From contig CAWKNQ010000004.1 in the NCBI GenBank assembly GCA_963850995.1, positions 248,001-312,000 of the forward strand: a stretch of 64,000 nucleotides of DNA, read 5' to 3'. Shown here one piece after another: positions 16,566 through 24,140 of the stretch. The translations under genes were made by a program, and so were the position numbers. The stretch is from Gaiellasilicea sp963850995 (GTDB lineage: Bacteria > Actinomycetota > Thermoleophilia > Gaiellales > Gaiellaceae). Each line of letters starts with the position of its first letter. Positions within the stretch are counted from its first letter, which is position 1. The notes under the pieces are model-generated. The model searched no databases and was not told where the DNA came from. It saw nothing but the letters and a program-made list of their open reading frames with translations.

Positions 16566-18002
16566 GTGCTACGGAAGTTCCTGATCACAGGCACAGGAGC
16601 CGTGGCTCTCGCCCTGTCAGCGACAACGCTGGCGAGCGGAGCCTCCTTGCCTGATCCGGCGACTCTCCAGGCCAACATCGCCGCCCAGGTGAACGTGCAG
16701 GTCGCACACGTGCAGCAAGGTGGCACAGTGGTAAGTGCAGGCCAGCTCGGAACGCCAATGCAGAGGGTGGCGACGGAGGCTAGGCCAACGGAGGCTACAG
16801 CCAACGGCGGTTCTGCCAACTCCGGCGCGATCGGCGGAGAGGCATCGGACGCCGAAGGCGGCGACGTCGACCAGAAGGCATCCGCGGACGGCGGCAACTC
16901 GCGCGCCGACGCGGACGGAGACACGACGTCCAAGGACAACGACGGTGGCGACTCCACCGCTGTTGCCTCCTCCGAGGGCGGAAACGCCAGCGGCGGAGAC
17001 GGCGGCAACGGAGGCGACAACCGGTGTGGCAGCTGCTCCGAGCAGAGCTCGGACGGCGGCGACGCAGACTCCGGAGACATCGACGTCGAGTCCGGTGACA
17101 CCGGCAACGCCAACGGCGGCGACAACAGGTCTTCGTCGCGCGCCAATGGCGGCGACGGAGAAGGCGGAAACGCCGACGCCGACAGCGACGCGGACGGCGG
17201 AAACGCCGGAGCCAACCAGGCCGCGGGTGGTAACGACTCGGGTGCCACGGCTGGCGGATCGTCCTCGTCGAGCGGCTCTGGGGGAGACGCAAACGGCAAC
17301 TGCAACGCTTCCGGCAACCTCGGCGGCGATTGCGACACGACAACAGGGGGCGGCGGATCCAGCACGTCCGGCGACCCGCTTGCAGAGTCCACAGGAGGCT
17401 CGAACAACAACGAGAACAACGGGGACGGCGGCTCGGCCGGCTCCGGCGCTGGCGCAACCGGCGGAGCGGGCACTTCAGGTGCCACTACGTCGGGAGCTTC
17501 GGGCGCAGGTGGTGACGGTGGCACGACCGGCTCGTCCAACGCGTCGAACTCCGGTTCGACGGGCTCGGCGACCGGCGGAGCCGCATCCGGCACGTCGTCC
17601 TCCACGCAGGTCGGTGGAGCGGGCGGCGCAGGCGGCGCAGGCGGCAACGCCTCGTCGGCAGCCGGCGCAACCAGCGGTGCCGGCGGCAGCGTCGACACCA
17701 TCGGCGGCGACAACGACGCCGACTCCGCAGGCGGAGCTGGCGGCGAGAACAACGCCAACGGTGGTGCAGGCGTCGCCGACGCAAGCGCCGCAGCGGCGGG
17801 CACCGGTGCTGCGAACGCCAACGGCGGGAACGCCGCCGGCGGCTTCGCATCCGGTGGTCCTGCAACGGCGACTGGAGGCCCTGCCACCAGCTCGGCCGGG
17901 ATGATCAACACCGCCACCGTCGCCCAGAGCAACGTGCAGAACCAGAACGCGGACCTGTCCAACAGGATCGCGCTCCGGCTGCGCCTGAGGCTGAACTTCT
18001 AG
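16566..18002 (+). CDS. Secreted Gly/Ser/Asn/Asp-rich protein with amphipathic C terminus
   Basis: A 478-residue exported protein. The signal peptide is LRKFLITGTGAVALALSATTLASGAS. It is followed by a short ordered segment with alternating hydrophobic residues (LQANIAAQVNVQVAHVQQGGTVV). A stretch of roughly 350 residues is almost only Gly, Ser, Asn, Asp, Ala and Thr, acidic first (GGDVDQKASADGG) and then neutral (GGAGGAGGAGGNASSAAG). The end is ordered again: NTATVAQSNVQNQNADLSNR then IALRLRLRLNF, a strict hydrophobic/basic alternation that predicts a beta strand. Four cysteines occur in two close pairs. GTG at 16566 has AAGGGAG 8 nt upstream. It follows the 1003-aa gene by 84 nt on the same strand, so the two probably form one surface-protein operon. 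Confidence 0.78.
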   Translation: MLRKFLITGTGAVALALSATTLASGASLPDPATLQANIAAQVNVQVAHVQQGGTVVSAGQLGTPMQRVATEARPTEATANGGSANSGAIGGEASDAEGGDVDQKASADGGNSRADADGDTTSKDNDGGDSTAVASSEGGNASGGDGGNGGDNRCGSCSEQSSDGGDADSGDIDVESGDTGNANGGDNRSSSRANGGDGEGGNADADSDADGGNAGANQAAGGNDSGATAGGSSSSSGSGGDANGNCNASGNLGGDCDTTTGGGGSSTSGDPLAESTGGSNNNENNGDGGSAGSGAGATGGAGTSGATTSGASGAGGDGGTTGSSNASNSGSTGSATGGAASGTSSSTQVGGAGGAGGAGGNASSAAGATSGAGGSVDTIGGDNDADSAGGAGGENNANGGAGVADASAAAAGTGAANANGGNAAGGFASGGPATATGGPATSSAGMINTATVAQSNVQNQNADLSNRIALRLRLRLNF

Positions 18003-18049
18003 GCAGAGGTGAAGAAAACGCTGACCCGACAGCTCCCCAAGCGCGCACT

Positions 18050-18082
18050 CGTCGAACCGGCGGCCTACCGGCCGGTTCGACG
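18050..18082 (+). terminator. Hairpin after the Gly-rich protein gene
   Basis: CGTCGAACCGGC (18050-18061) pairs perfectly with GCCGGTTCGACG (18071-18082), a 12-bp stem and 9-nt loop beginning 47 nt after the stop codon. It lacks a T tract. Confidence 0.55.
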
Positions 18083-18251
18083 TCGCCTGCGGGGAGCGTC
18101 GGCGACGCGGACGGTCCATGAGACGGCATACGCGCGGGAGAACGCCGCCCCGCCCGACCCGGGCAGGCGCGGCGGCCAGACCCCCGTGTGGCCGCAGCGA
18201 ACAGGAGGTTGACGGAAAAAAGGAGGACAAAACGAAACACTTCGATCACGA

Positions 18252-18292
18252 TGCTGGGCCGCGCTCACGCGCGGCCCAGCACCGGATCTTTT
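18252..18292 (+). terminator. Factor-independent terminator
   Basis: TGCTGGGCCGCGC (18252-18264) and GCGCGGCCCAGCA (18269-18281) form a perfect 13-bp stem with loop TCAC, followed by CTTTTA. It is preceded by an unusual A-rich stretch (GGAAAAAAGGAGG at about 18213-18225). The 18003-18328 gap holds this, the hairpin at 18050 and the promoter of the next gene; I see no coding sequence in it. Confidence 0.75.
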
Positions 18293-18316
18293 ATCTCGCC
18301 CTTACCGGGGGCGGCC

Positions 18317-18328
18317 TACTATGGCCGC
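18317..18328 (+). promoter_or_regulatory. -10 box of a leaderless transcript
   Basis: TACTAT at 18317-18322 followed by 6 nt and the GTG at 18329; no Shine-Dalgarno sequence is present. Confidence 0.55.
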
Positions 18329-19264
18329 GTGCGCCGATTCGTCCTCCTATTCGCGCTCGCGGCCTCGCTGGGCCTCGCGGCGGACGCAGCCGCCGAGGAG
18401 GTCGTCCTCACCGACAACGAGGGCCGCTCGATCCGGTTCGACGTGCAGACCGAGGGCGTCGACCCTGAGTGGTACGCAGCGCTGCTGCGCGCGGCGCCGC
18501 ACGGAGACGAAATCTCGACGGTGACCGTGACGATCGTCTCGTGGGAGGAGCTCCGCTCGAGGTGCGGCCGTGGGGCAGCGGGCTGTTACAACCGGAACAG
18601 GATGGTCGTCCCGGCCGAGCAGAGCGACGAGGGCGCACACACGCTCGTGCACGAGTACGGCCACCACCTCGACCGTTCGACCCCGGTCGCCGACGCGCGC
18701 GAGCCGAACGGGACGCCGCACTGGTGGCGGGCACGCGGGATGGCCGAGCTCGTCCGGATCGGCAGCGTCACCCGCGACTACTCCATCGACTGGACTCGCA
18801 GCATCGCCGAGATCTTCGCGGAGGACTACGCGCGGCTCTCGCTCGGCCAGACGCAGCACAAGATCCCGTGGCTGGGCGAGCCCGACGGAACGGTACTTGC
18901 CGCGATCGAGGCCGACCTGGGGCTGAAACCCCCGCCCGCGGTCGTGAAGCCGCCCGTACTGAAGCCGGTGACGCTCGACCGCCGCGGCACGCTCGCGCCG
19001 CGTGCCCGTGCAACGCTGTCCTTCGGCCTGCTCGGCACCGGACGCCGCGTCACGGCGACCGCCACGCTGGCCGGCCGCGCGACGCTCGAGGTTCGCTGCG
19101 GCGGCTCGCGTGTCGCGCTGCGCACGATCCCGCCGGGGACGTCGAAGGTCACGATCGACCGGCGTGGGCTCGGGCCTGCCGAGTGCACGAGCACCCTGAC
19201 GAGCACGAGCGCCTCGCAGCGTGCCTACACGCTCGTCGTGCGCCTCAGCATCCCGCGCGCTTAG
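18329..19264 (+). CDS. Secreted putative zinc metallopeptidase (HEXXH)
   Basis: A 311-residue exported protein. The signal peptide is VRRFVLLFALAASLGLAADAAA. The catalytic-type motif HEYGHH starts at about residue 108 (TLVHEYGHHLD). A glutamate in the downstream helix IAEIFAEDYARL is a likely third zinc ligand, as in gluzincin-like peptidases, and a cysteine pair (SRCGRGAAGCYN) lies just before the motif. The C-terminal 110 residues, after a proline-rich linker (PPPAVVKPPVLKP), predict an all-beta domain with two cysteines. I cannot assign a substrate. GTG at 18329 is chosen over the ORF start at 18188 because the signal peptide begins there and the -10 box fits a leaderless message. Confidence 0.82.
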   Translation: MRRFVLLFALAASLGLAADAAAEEVVLTDNEGRSIRFDVQTEGVDPEWYAALLRAAPHGDEISTVTVTIVSWEELRSRCGRGAAGCYNRNRMVVPAEQSDEGAHTLVHEYGHHLDRSTPVADAREPNGTPHWWRARGMAELVRIGSVTRDYSIDWTRSIAEIFAEDYARLSLGQTQHKIPWLGEPDGTVLAAIEADLGLKPPPAVVKPPVLKPVTLDRRGTLAPRARATLSFGLLGTGRRVTATATLAGRATLEVRCGGSRVALRTIPPGTSKVTIDRRGLGPAECTSTLTSTSASQRAYTLVVRLSIPRA

Positions 19265-19424
19265 AACCCGATTCAGAATGAGCTTCGTCGCCGGGGTGCT
19301 CCGGGTGGTGCGAGCGCAAGGACGCAGGGAGCCCCGATAGTGGAGCTATCGGGGCGACTGAGGACGCGGCGATCGTGCCGCCCGGGGCGGCCCGGCGTCA
19401 CAAGGCTCATTCTGAATTGGGTTC
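19264..19424. repeat. Long inverted-repeat element A (161 bp) with conserved core
   Basis: The ends GAACCCGATTCAGAATGAGC (19264-19283) and its near-perfect complement (19405-19424, one mismatch) enclose GC-rich arms that also pair imperfectly. At the exact centre a 10-bp hairpin, GCCCCGATAG with CTATCGGGGC (19331-19340/19346-19355), is flanked by AAGGACGCAGGGAG (19318-19331) and CGACTGAGGACGC (19355-19367). The same two flanking strands occur in element B at 62629-62792 around a different hairpin. It fills the gap between two convergent genes, so it may also terminate both. Confidence 0.8.
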
Positions 19425-19429
19425 TTAGC

Positions 19430-20830
19430 TCAGCCGGCCAGCAGCTCGACAACGGCCTCGAGGCTGACCCGCCCCGCGCCGTGCGTCTCGACCGCCGCGG
19501 TCACGCCTCCGGGCACGCCCGTCTCGACGACGACCGCGTCGGGCCGGAGGGCGAGCAGCTCCCACGTGCGCGCCTGTTGCCACTCGTGGCGCCCGGCGTC
19601 GCGCGTGACGACGACGAGCGCCAGGTCGGGGTGGGAGGCAACCGCCTCGGCCGGGTCAGGCGATGTCTCGCCGACACGCACGCCGACCGCGCGCGGCCAG
19701 AGGTCGGCAAGCCCGTAGGCACGCTCTCCGGCGGCGATGTTGGCGTCGGGCACGAGCTCGACGACGAAGGGATCGCGATCGAGCGTCGGCGTGTCACGGA
19801 CGCGCAGCGACCGGCGGGCCGCCTCGACGCCGACCGGGCGGGCCGGGGCGCCGTCGGCCGACGGCGCCGACGCCCACGTCGCGGTCGCCGCAACGCGCGC
19901 CGCTGCGTCCTCGAGCCGCTCGAGCGTGAGGCGGCCTGCGGCGACCGCGCCGACGACGGCATCAACGATCGACGCGACCGCTTCCTCGTGCAGGTCGTGG
20001 CCGATGCAGAGCGCGTCGGCGCCGGCCGCGAGCGCACGGACGGCCCCCTCCTCGACCCCGGCGCCCGCGCTGAGGGCGCGCATCTCGAGCGCGTCCGTGA
20101 CGACTAGACCGTCGAAGCCGAGCTCCTCCCGCAGCAGGCCGGTGAGGATCCTCCGGCTCACGGTCGCGGGCTCTCGATCGAGCGCGGGCACGACCAGGTG
20201 GCCGGCCATAACGGCCCGTGTGCCCGCGGCGATCGCGGCGCGGAACGGCTCGAGTGCGGCGTCGAGGTCGCCCTCGACGACCGGAAGGTCGAGATGGGAG
20301 TCCACCGCCGTGTCGCCGTGGCCGGGGAAGTGCTTGGCGCAGGCGGAGACGCCGTGCCGCTGCGTCCCCTCGACAAAAGCGGCGACGTGGCGGGCGACGA
20401 GCCCGGGATCGGAGCCGAAGCTGCGCACGCCGATCACCGGGTTGTGCGCGTCGACGTTCACGTCGGCCACCGGGGCGAGGTTCATGTTCACGCCGACACC
20501 GGCGAGGCGGGCCGCAATCGCCGAGGCCACGTCGCGGGTCAGGTCGACGTCGTCGACGACGCCGAGCGCGAGGTTTCCCGGGTACGAGCTGCCGCCGGCC
20601 GCCTCGAGCCGGGTCACGTCACCGCCTTCCTCGTCGAGCGCGAGGAGGATCTCGCCCGCGCTCCGGAGGCGGCCCGTCAGCGCAGCGAGCTGCTCCGTGC
20701 TCCGGATGTTGTAGGCGAAGAGCGTGATTCCGCCGAGCCCGCCGTCGAGCCGGCGCAGCACCCAGTCCGGCGCCTCGTCGCCCGGGAAGCTCGGGAGCAG
20801 GCAGGCAGCGGCGAGCCGCTCGACGCTCAC
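19430..20830 (-). CDS. nagZ: Beta-N-acetylhexosaminidase, GH3 (NagZ-like)
   Basis: A 466-residue glycoside hydrolase family 3 enzyme that removes beta-linked GlcNAc from imported chitobiose or peptidoglycan-derived GlcNAc-MurNAc disaccharides. It shows the NagZ hallmarks: LLALDEEGGDVTRL, the loop with the catalytic His/Asp dyad KHFPGHGDTAVDSHLDLP, and the nucleophile in GLVVTDALEMRAL. A C-terminal domain of about 130 residues (from TPTLDRDPFVVELVPD) is present as in longer actinobacterial members. No signal peptide is seen, so it acts in the cytoplasm on transported oligosaccharides. GTG at 20830 overlaps the upstream permease stop as GTGA. The open frame up to 21520 overlaps the permease and is spurious. 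Confidence 0.94.
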   Translation of the reverse strand: MSVERLAAACLLPSFPGDEAPDWVLRRLDGGLGGITLFAYNIRSTEQLAALTGRLRSAGEILLALDEEGGDVTRLEAAGGSSYPGNLALGVVDDVDLTRDVASAIAARLAGVGVNMNLAPVADVNVDAHNPVIGVRSFGSDPGLVARHVAAFVEGTQRHGVSACAKHFPGHGDTAVDSHLDLPVVEGDLDAALEPFRAAIAAGTRAVMAGHLVVPALDREPATVSRRILTGLLREELGFDGLVVTDALEMRALSAGAGVEEGAVRALAAGADALCIGHDLHEEAVASIVDAVVGAVAAGRLTLERLEDAAARVAATATWASAPSADGAPARPVGVEAARRSLRVRDTPTLDRDPFVVELVPDANIAAGERAYGLADLWPRAVGVRVGETSPDPAEAVASHPDLALVVVTRDAGRHEWQQARTWELLALRPDAVVVETGVPGGVTAAVETHGAGRVSLEAVVELLAG

Positions 20831-21702
20831 GACTTCACGGCGCCTGCGGTCAGCCCGAAGGCGATCCGCCGGTGCACGATCACGAAGAAGATCACCACCG
20901 GAATCGCCGTCAGCGTCGCAGCTGCCATCAGCGAGCCCCAGTCGGTCCCGCGCGAGGTGGTGAAGCTCGCCAGCCAGATCGTCAGCGTCTGCTTCTCCTG
21001 GCTCGAGAGGAGCACGTAGGCGACGATGAACTCGTTCCAGGCCTGGATGAAGGCGAAGATCGCCGTCGCCACGAGCCCGGGCGCGACGAGCGGCAGCATG
21101 ATCCGGACGAAGGCGCCAAAACGGGTCGAGCCGTCCACCATCGCCGCCTCCTCGAGCTCCTTCGGGATCCCGCCGACGAAGCCGCGCAGCGTCCAGACGC
21201 AGAACGGGAGCACGAGGGCGACGTACGTCACGATCACGCCCAGGAGCGTGTCGACTTGGCCCACGGTGCTGAGCGCGATGAAGAGGGGGATGATCAGCGC
21301 GACGAGCGGCACCATCTGCACCCCGAAGATCACGACCACGACGGCCCGCTGGCCGTAGAACCGGAACTTCGCGAGCGCGAGCGCGGCGAGGAACGCGAGC
21401 ACGAGCGACGCCACCACGACGGCGCCGACGATGATCAGGCTGTTCTTGACGTTGTCCCAGAAGTACGGCCGGCCGATCGCGTCGCGGAAGTTCGCGAGCG
21501 TCGGGTTCGCAGGAATCCACTGCGGCTCGTAGCTGAGCACCTCCGCACCGGGCTTGAACGCGGTCGAGACCATCCAGTAGACGGGAAACGCCATCAGGAA
21601 GAAGACGAGCAGCCCGGTCAGGTTGAGCACGACGCGGCGCGCGATCTTCCGGCGGCTCCGCCTGCGGCGGGGTGCCGGCGCAGGCTGAGCGACCGTGCTC
21701 AT
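20827..21702 (-). CDS. Sugar ABC transporter permease (MalG/DasC type)
   Basis: A 291-residue inner-membrane permease of the CUT1 carbohydrate family. After an arginine-rich cytoplasmic N terminus there are six helices. The coupling EAA motif is EELEEAAMVDGSTRFGAFVRIMLPLVAPG, read by the ATPase. It pairs with the MalF-type permease immediately upstream (ATGA overlap 21699-21702) and is coupled to nagZ downstream (GTGA). The cluster context points to N-acetylglucosamine/MurNAc-containing oligosaccharides as substrate; the ATPase partner is probably the MsiK-like protein at 28035. Confidence 0.94.
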   Translation of the reverse strand: MSTVAQPAPAPRRRRSRRKIARRVVLNLTGLLVFFLMAFPVYWMVSTAFKPGAEVLSYEPQWIPANPTLANFRDAIGRPYFWDNVKNSLIIVGAVVVASLVLAFLAALALAKFRFYGQRAVVVVIFGVQMVPLVALIIPLFIALSTVGQVDTLLGVIVTYVALVLPFCVWTLRGFVGGIPKELEEAAMVDGSTRFGAFVRIMLPLVAPGLVATAIFAFIQAWNEFIVAYVLLSSQEKQTLTIWLASFTTSRGTDWGSLMAAATLTAIPVVIFFVIVHRRIAFGLTAGAVKS

Positions 21703-22658
21703 CCGATCTCCCCGATCCGCACCATCTGGCGGATGTAGACGAACGTGACGAGGAGCAGCACGAGCACCGTCACGAGCGCGATCGCCGAGCCGAGCCCGTA
21801 CTGGCTGACGTTGAAGGAGGTCACGAACGAGTAGATCCCCATCACGAAGTAGTCGGACTCGGGTCGGTTGCCGCGGATGATCCAGATCTGGCTGAAGACC
21901 TGGAAGTTCCAGATCACGGACAGGCTGGTGAGGATGACGAAGATCGGCTTCAGGATCGGCAGCGTGATGTCGCGGAACACGCGATAGGCGCCCGAGCCGT
22001 CGATCGACGCGGCCTCGACCAGCTCTCGCGGCACCTGCGTCAGACCGGCGTACACCGTGATCGCGACAAACGGAATCGCGCCCCAGACCACGATCGCCGT
22101 GATCACCGCGAAGCCCTCGTACGGATTGACGAACCAGTCGTGGTGGTCGAAGTAGTCGAGCCCCAGCCGCGCGAGCGTCCAGTTCGCGACGCCGAACTCG
22201 TAGTCGACCATCCACGACCAGATGTTCACGGCGACGACGGGCGGCATCGTCCAGGCGAGCACGAGCCCGGTGGTGATCAGGAGCCGCATGAAGCCGCCGA
22301 GCTGTGCGATCAGGAGCGCGATCAGCGTCCCGAGCAGCATCGTCAGGCCGACGGTGACCGCAGTGAACGCGATCGTGCGGCCGAGCACGGTCCAGAACTC
22401 GCGTTCGTGGAAGATCTGCGAGTAGTTGTCGAAGCCGATCCACTTGCCCTCGTGGGCGAGGAGCTCGAAGAGGCCGTACTGCTGGAAGGACAGCGTGACG
22501 AGCTTGTAGAGCGGGTAACCGAGGACGGCAACGATCACCGCGAGCGCCGGCAAGAGCAACACGTACGGCGCGAGCGCGTGACCGGCGCGACGGCGGCCGG
22601 CCCGCCGACGAGCCGGCCTCGCGGCCGGCTCGATCGGGAGGGCTGACTCTGCGCTCAC
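21699..22658 (-). CDS. Sugar ABC transporter permease (MalF/DasB type)
   Basis: A 319-residue CUT1 permease. It has a basic, alanine/arginine-rich N terminus, TM1 in LAPYVLLLPALAVIVAVLGYPLY (with the typical P-Y-x-x-LLP start), five more helices, and the EAA loop LVEAASIDGSGAYRVFRDITLPILKP. It dimerises with the MalG-type permease to make the membrane channel. The start is GTG at 22658, 14 nt after the binding-protein gene. The DasA-DasB-DasC-like order (binding protein, F-type, G-type) is retained, with nagZ appended. Confidence 0.94.
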   Translation of the reverse strand: MSAESALPIEPAARPARRRAGRRRAGHALAPYVLLLPALAVIVAVLGYPLYKLVTLSFQQYGLFELLAHEGKWIGFDNYSQIFHEREFWTVLGRTIAFTAVTVGLTMLLGTLIALLIAQLGGFMRLLITTGLVLAWTMPPVVAVNIWSWMVDYEFGVANWTLARLGLDYFDHHDWFVNPYEGFAVITAIVVWGAIPFVAITVYAGLTQVPRELVEAASIDGSGAYRVFRDITLPILKPIFVILTSLSVIWNFQVFSQIWIIRGNRPESDYFVMGIYSFVTSFNVSQYGLGSAIALVTVLVLLLVTFVYIRQMVRIGEIG

Positions 22659-22671
22659 TCCGAGCGTGAGT

Positions 22672-23973
22672 CTACGAACGGGCGTTCAGGATCTGCTCGA
22701 TCCGATCGCTCGCCTGCGCGGCGAGAGCGTTCGTCTTGCCGGGGTTGCGCAGGATGCCGCTGAGCAGCGACTGGAGCACGCCCGCGCTCTCGACGTTTGC
22801 CCAGTTCGGGGTCGAGGGCACGAACCAGCTCGACGTCGCCGCCCGGGCGAACGGCGCCAGGGTCGGCTTCTTGGCGTGAACCGACGCGAGCGAGGTCGTG
22901 TTCGGGATCACGCCGCCCTGCACCGCCATCCGCGTCATGTTGGCCGTGCTCGTGAAGGCAGCGAGCCAGTCGGCCGCGAGCTCCTTCGCGTCGCTCGTGA
23001 CCGGGATGCCGAGCACGGAGCCGCCGAGGAACGTCGGCATGAACTTGCCCGGCGTGTGGCTCGGCATCGGATAAGCGCCGATCTTCCCGGTCAGGGCGGG
23101 GTTCCCGACCTTCGGGTCGAGCGCATAGCCCCACTCCCAGCCGTTCGCGATGATGGAGCCGACCTTGCCCTTTGCGAAGACGAGCGCCTGCTGCGGCTTG
23201 TTCTCGTCACCGGTCTTGTTCGCCTTCGAGAGCTTGAGCACCGTCTGCCGCCAAGCGGTGAGGCCCGCAAGCGCACGCGGCGAGTCGAGCGTGCCGACCC
23301 ACTTGCCGCCCTGCTGCGCCGCGATCTGACCGCCGAAGTCGTAGACGAACGACATCGCCGCATGCCAGTAGCGGCCGGGGTAGTAGAGGGCGGAGTACGT
23401 CTTGTCCTTCGAGCCGCCGTAGGTGGCCATCAGCTTGTTGCCGGCTGCCACGAACTCGGCCAGCGACTTCGGCGTCGACTTGATCCCGGCGGCCTTGTAC
23501 TGGTCGGTCCGATAGATGACGCCGCGGGCGCCCGCGTAATACGGGATCGCGAACGTGCGCCCGTTGTAGATGCCCGCCTTGGCGAGGCCGGAGAGCCACG
23601 TCGCCGAGTTGGGGAAGTCCGACTTGGTCAGGGGAGCGAGCGCGCCCGCCGCCGAGTACTTGGGCGTGTCGGTGTTGCCGAACTCGATCACGTCCGGTGC
23701 GTTCCCGGCCGCGAGGGTCGCCTCGAACTTCGTCTTGTAGTCGCCCCAGCCCTGGTACTGCACGTTCACGTCGACGCCGGGGTGTTGCTGCCGGAAGGCC
23801 TGGTTCGCCGCAGCGACCGCCTCCGGCCAGTTCGACTGAGCGTCGCTCATCAGCCAAACCGTGATCTCGGTGGCAGGCGCCTGTGGCGCCGCTATCTTCG
23901 CGCCGGTCGCCGACGCGGTCGCGAGCGCAAGCAGGGCGATGACGCCTGCTGCTGCCGTGAGTCGTACTCTCAT
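22672..23973 (-). CDS. Extracellular sugar-binding protein of ABC importer
   Basis: A 433-residue family 1 solute-binding protein. Export signal MRVRLTAAAGVIALLALATASATG; the cleavage region has no lipobox cysteine, which is odd for a Gram-positive binding protein and suggests either N-terminal membrane anchoring or secretion. The typical opening EITVWLMSDAQSNWPEAVAAANQAF, the YQGWGDYKTKFEATLAAGNAPDVIEFGN block and the hinge-region sequence GGSVLGIPVTSDAKELAADWLA are present. ATG at 23973 has AGGAGGG 5 nt upstream. A TTGACA promoter and DasR-like operator lie directly before it. It delivers amino-sugar oligosaccharides to the permeases downstream (inference from context). Confidence 0.93.
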   Translation of the reverse strand: MRVRLTAAAGVIALLALATASATGAKIAAPQAPATEITVWLMSDAQSNWPEAVAAANQAFRQQHPGVDVNVQYQGWGDYKTKFEATLAAGNAPDVIEFGNTDTPKYSAAGALAPLTKSDFPNSATWLSGLAKAGIYNGRTFAIPYYAGARGVIYRTDQYKAAGIKSTPKSLAEFVAAGNKLMATYGGSKDKTYSALYYPGRYWHAAMSFVYDFGGQIAAQQGGKWVGTLDSPRALAGLTAWRQTVLKLSKANKTGDENKPQQALVFAKGKVGSIIANGWEWGYALDPKVGNPALTGKIGAYPMPSHTPGKFMPTFLGGSVLGIPVTSDAKELAADWLAAFTSTANMTRMAVQGGVIPNTTSLASVHAKKPTLAPFARAATSSWFVPSTPNWANVESAGVLQSLLSGILRNPGKTNALAAQASDRIEQILNARS

Positions 23974-24003
23974 GTGCGACCCTCCTAGGAGTCGTGAGAC
24001 CGG

Positions 24004-24019
24004 ATTGGTACAGACCACT
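24004..24019. promoter_or_regulatory. DasR/NagR-like operator 1
   Basis: ATTGGTACAGACCACT is a 16-bp imperfect palindrome that matches the known GntR/HutC dre consensus ACTGGTCTAGACCAGT at most positions. It lies about 7-22 nt downstream of the predicted transcription start of the binding-protein operon, where a bound repressor would block elongation. Confidence 0.65.
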
Positions 24020-24032
24020 TCACTAACGGGGC

Positions 24033-24061
24033 AGGCTTGCACACCGGACCGCAGTTGTCAA
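24033..24061 (-). promoter_or_regulatory. Promoter of the sugar ABC importer operon
   Basis: On the minus strand: -35 TTGACA (24061-24056), 17-nt spacer and -10 AAGCCT (24038-24033). The predicted start near 24026 is followed by operator 1 and then the Shine-Dalgarno sequence of the binding-protein gene. Confidence 0.5.
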
Positions 24062-24114
24062 GATCTGGATTCGATCTCTTGTAGTAGCGGATTTGCGTAC
24101 AAGCGCATGCCGGT

Positions 24115-24130
24115 ACTGGTACTGACCGGA
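24115..24130. promoter_or_regulatory. Possible DasR-like operator 2 (weak)
   Basis: ACTGGTACTGACCGGA keeps the ACTGGT...GACC half-sites but deviates more from the consensus than the other two sites. It lies between the end of the SIS gene and operator 1. Confidence 0.35.
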
Positions 24131-24140
24131 AGCCAACGCG

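Noticed and set aside
18009..18212. A 67-aa open frame after the Gly-rich protein gene
   Set aside because: It spans the hairpin at 18050-18082, is Arg/Pro-rich and shows no domain or convincing ribosome-binding site.
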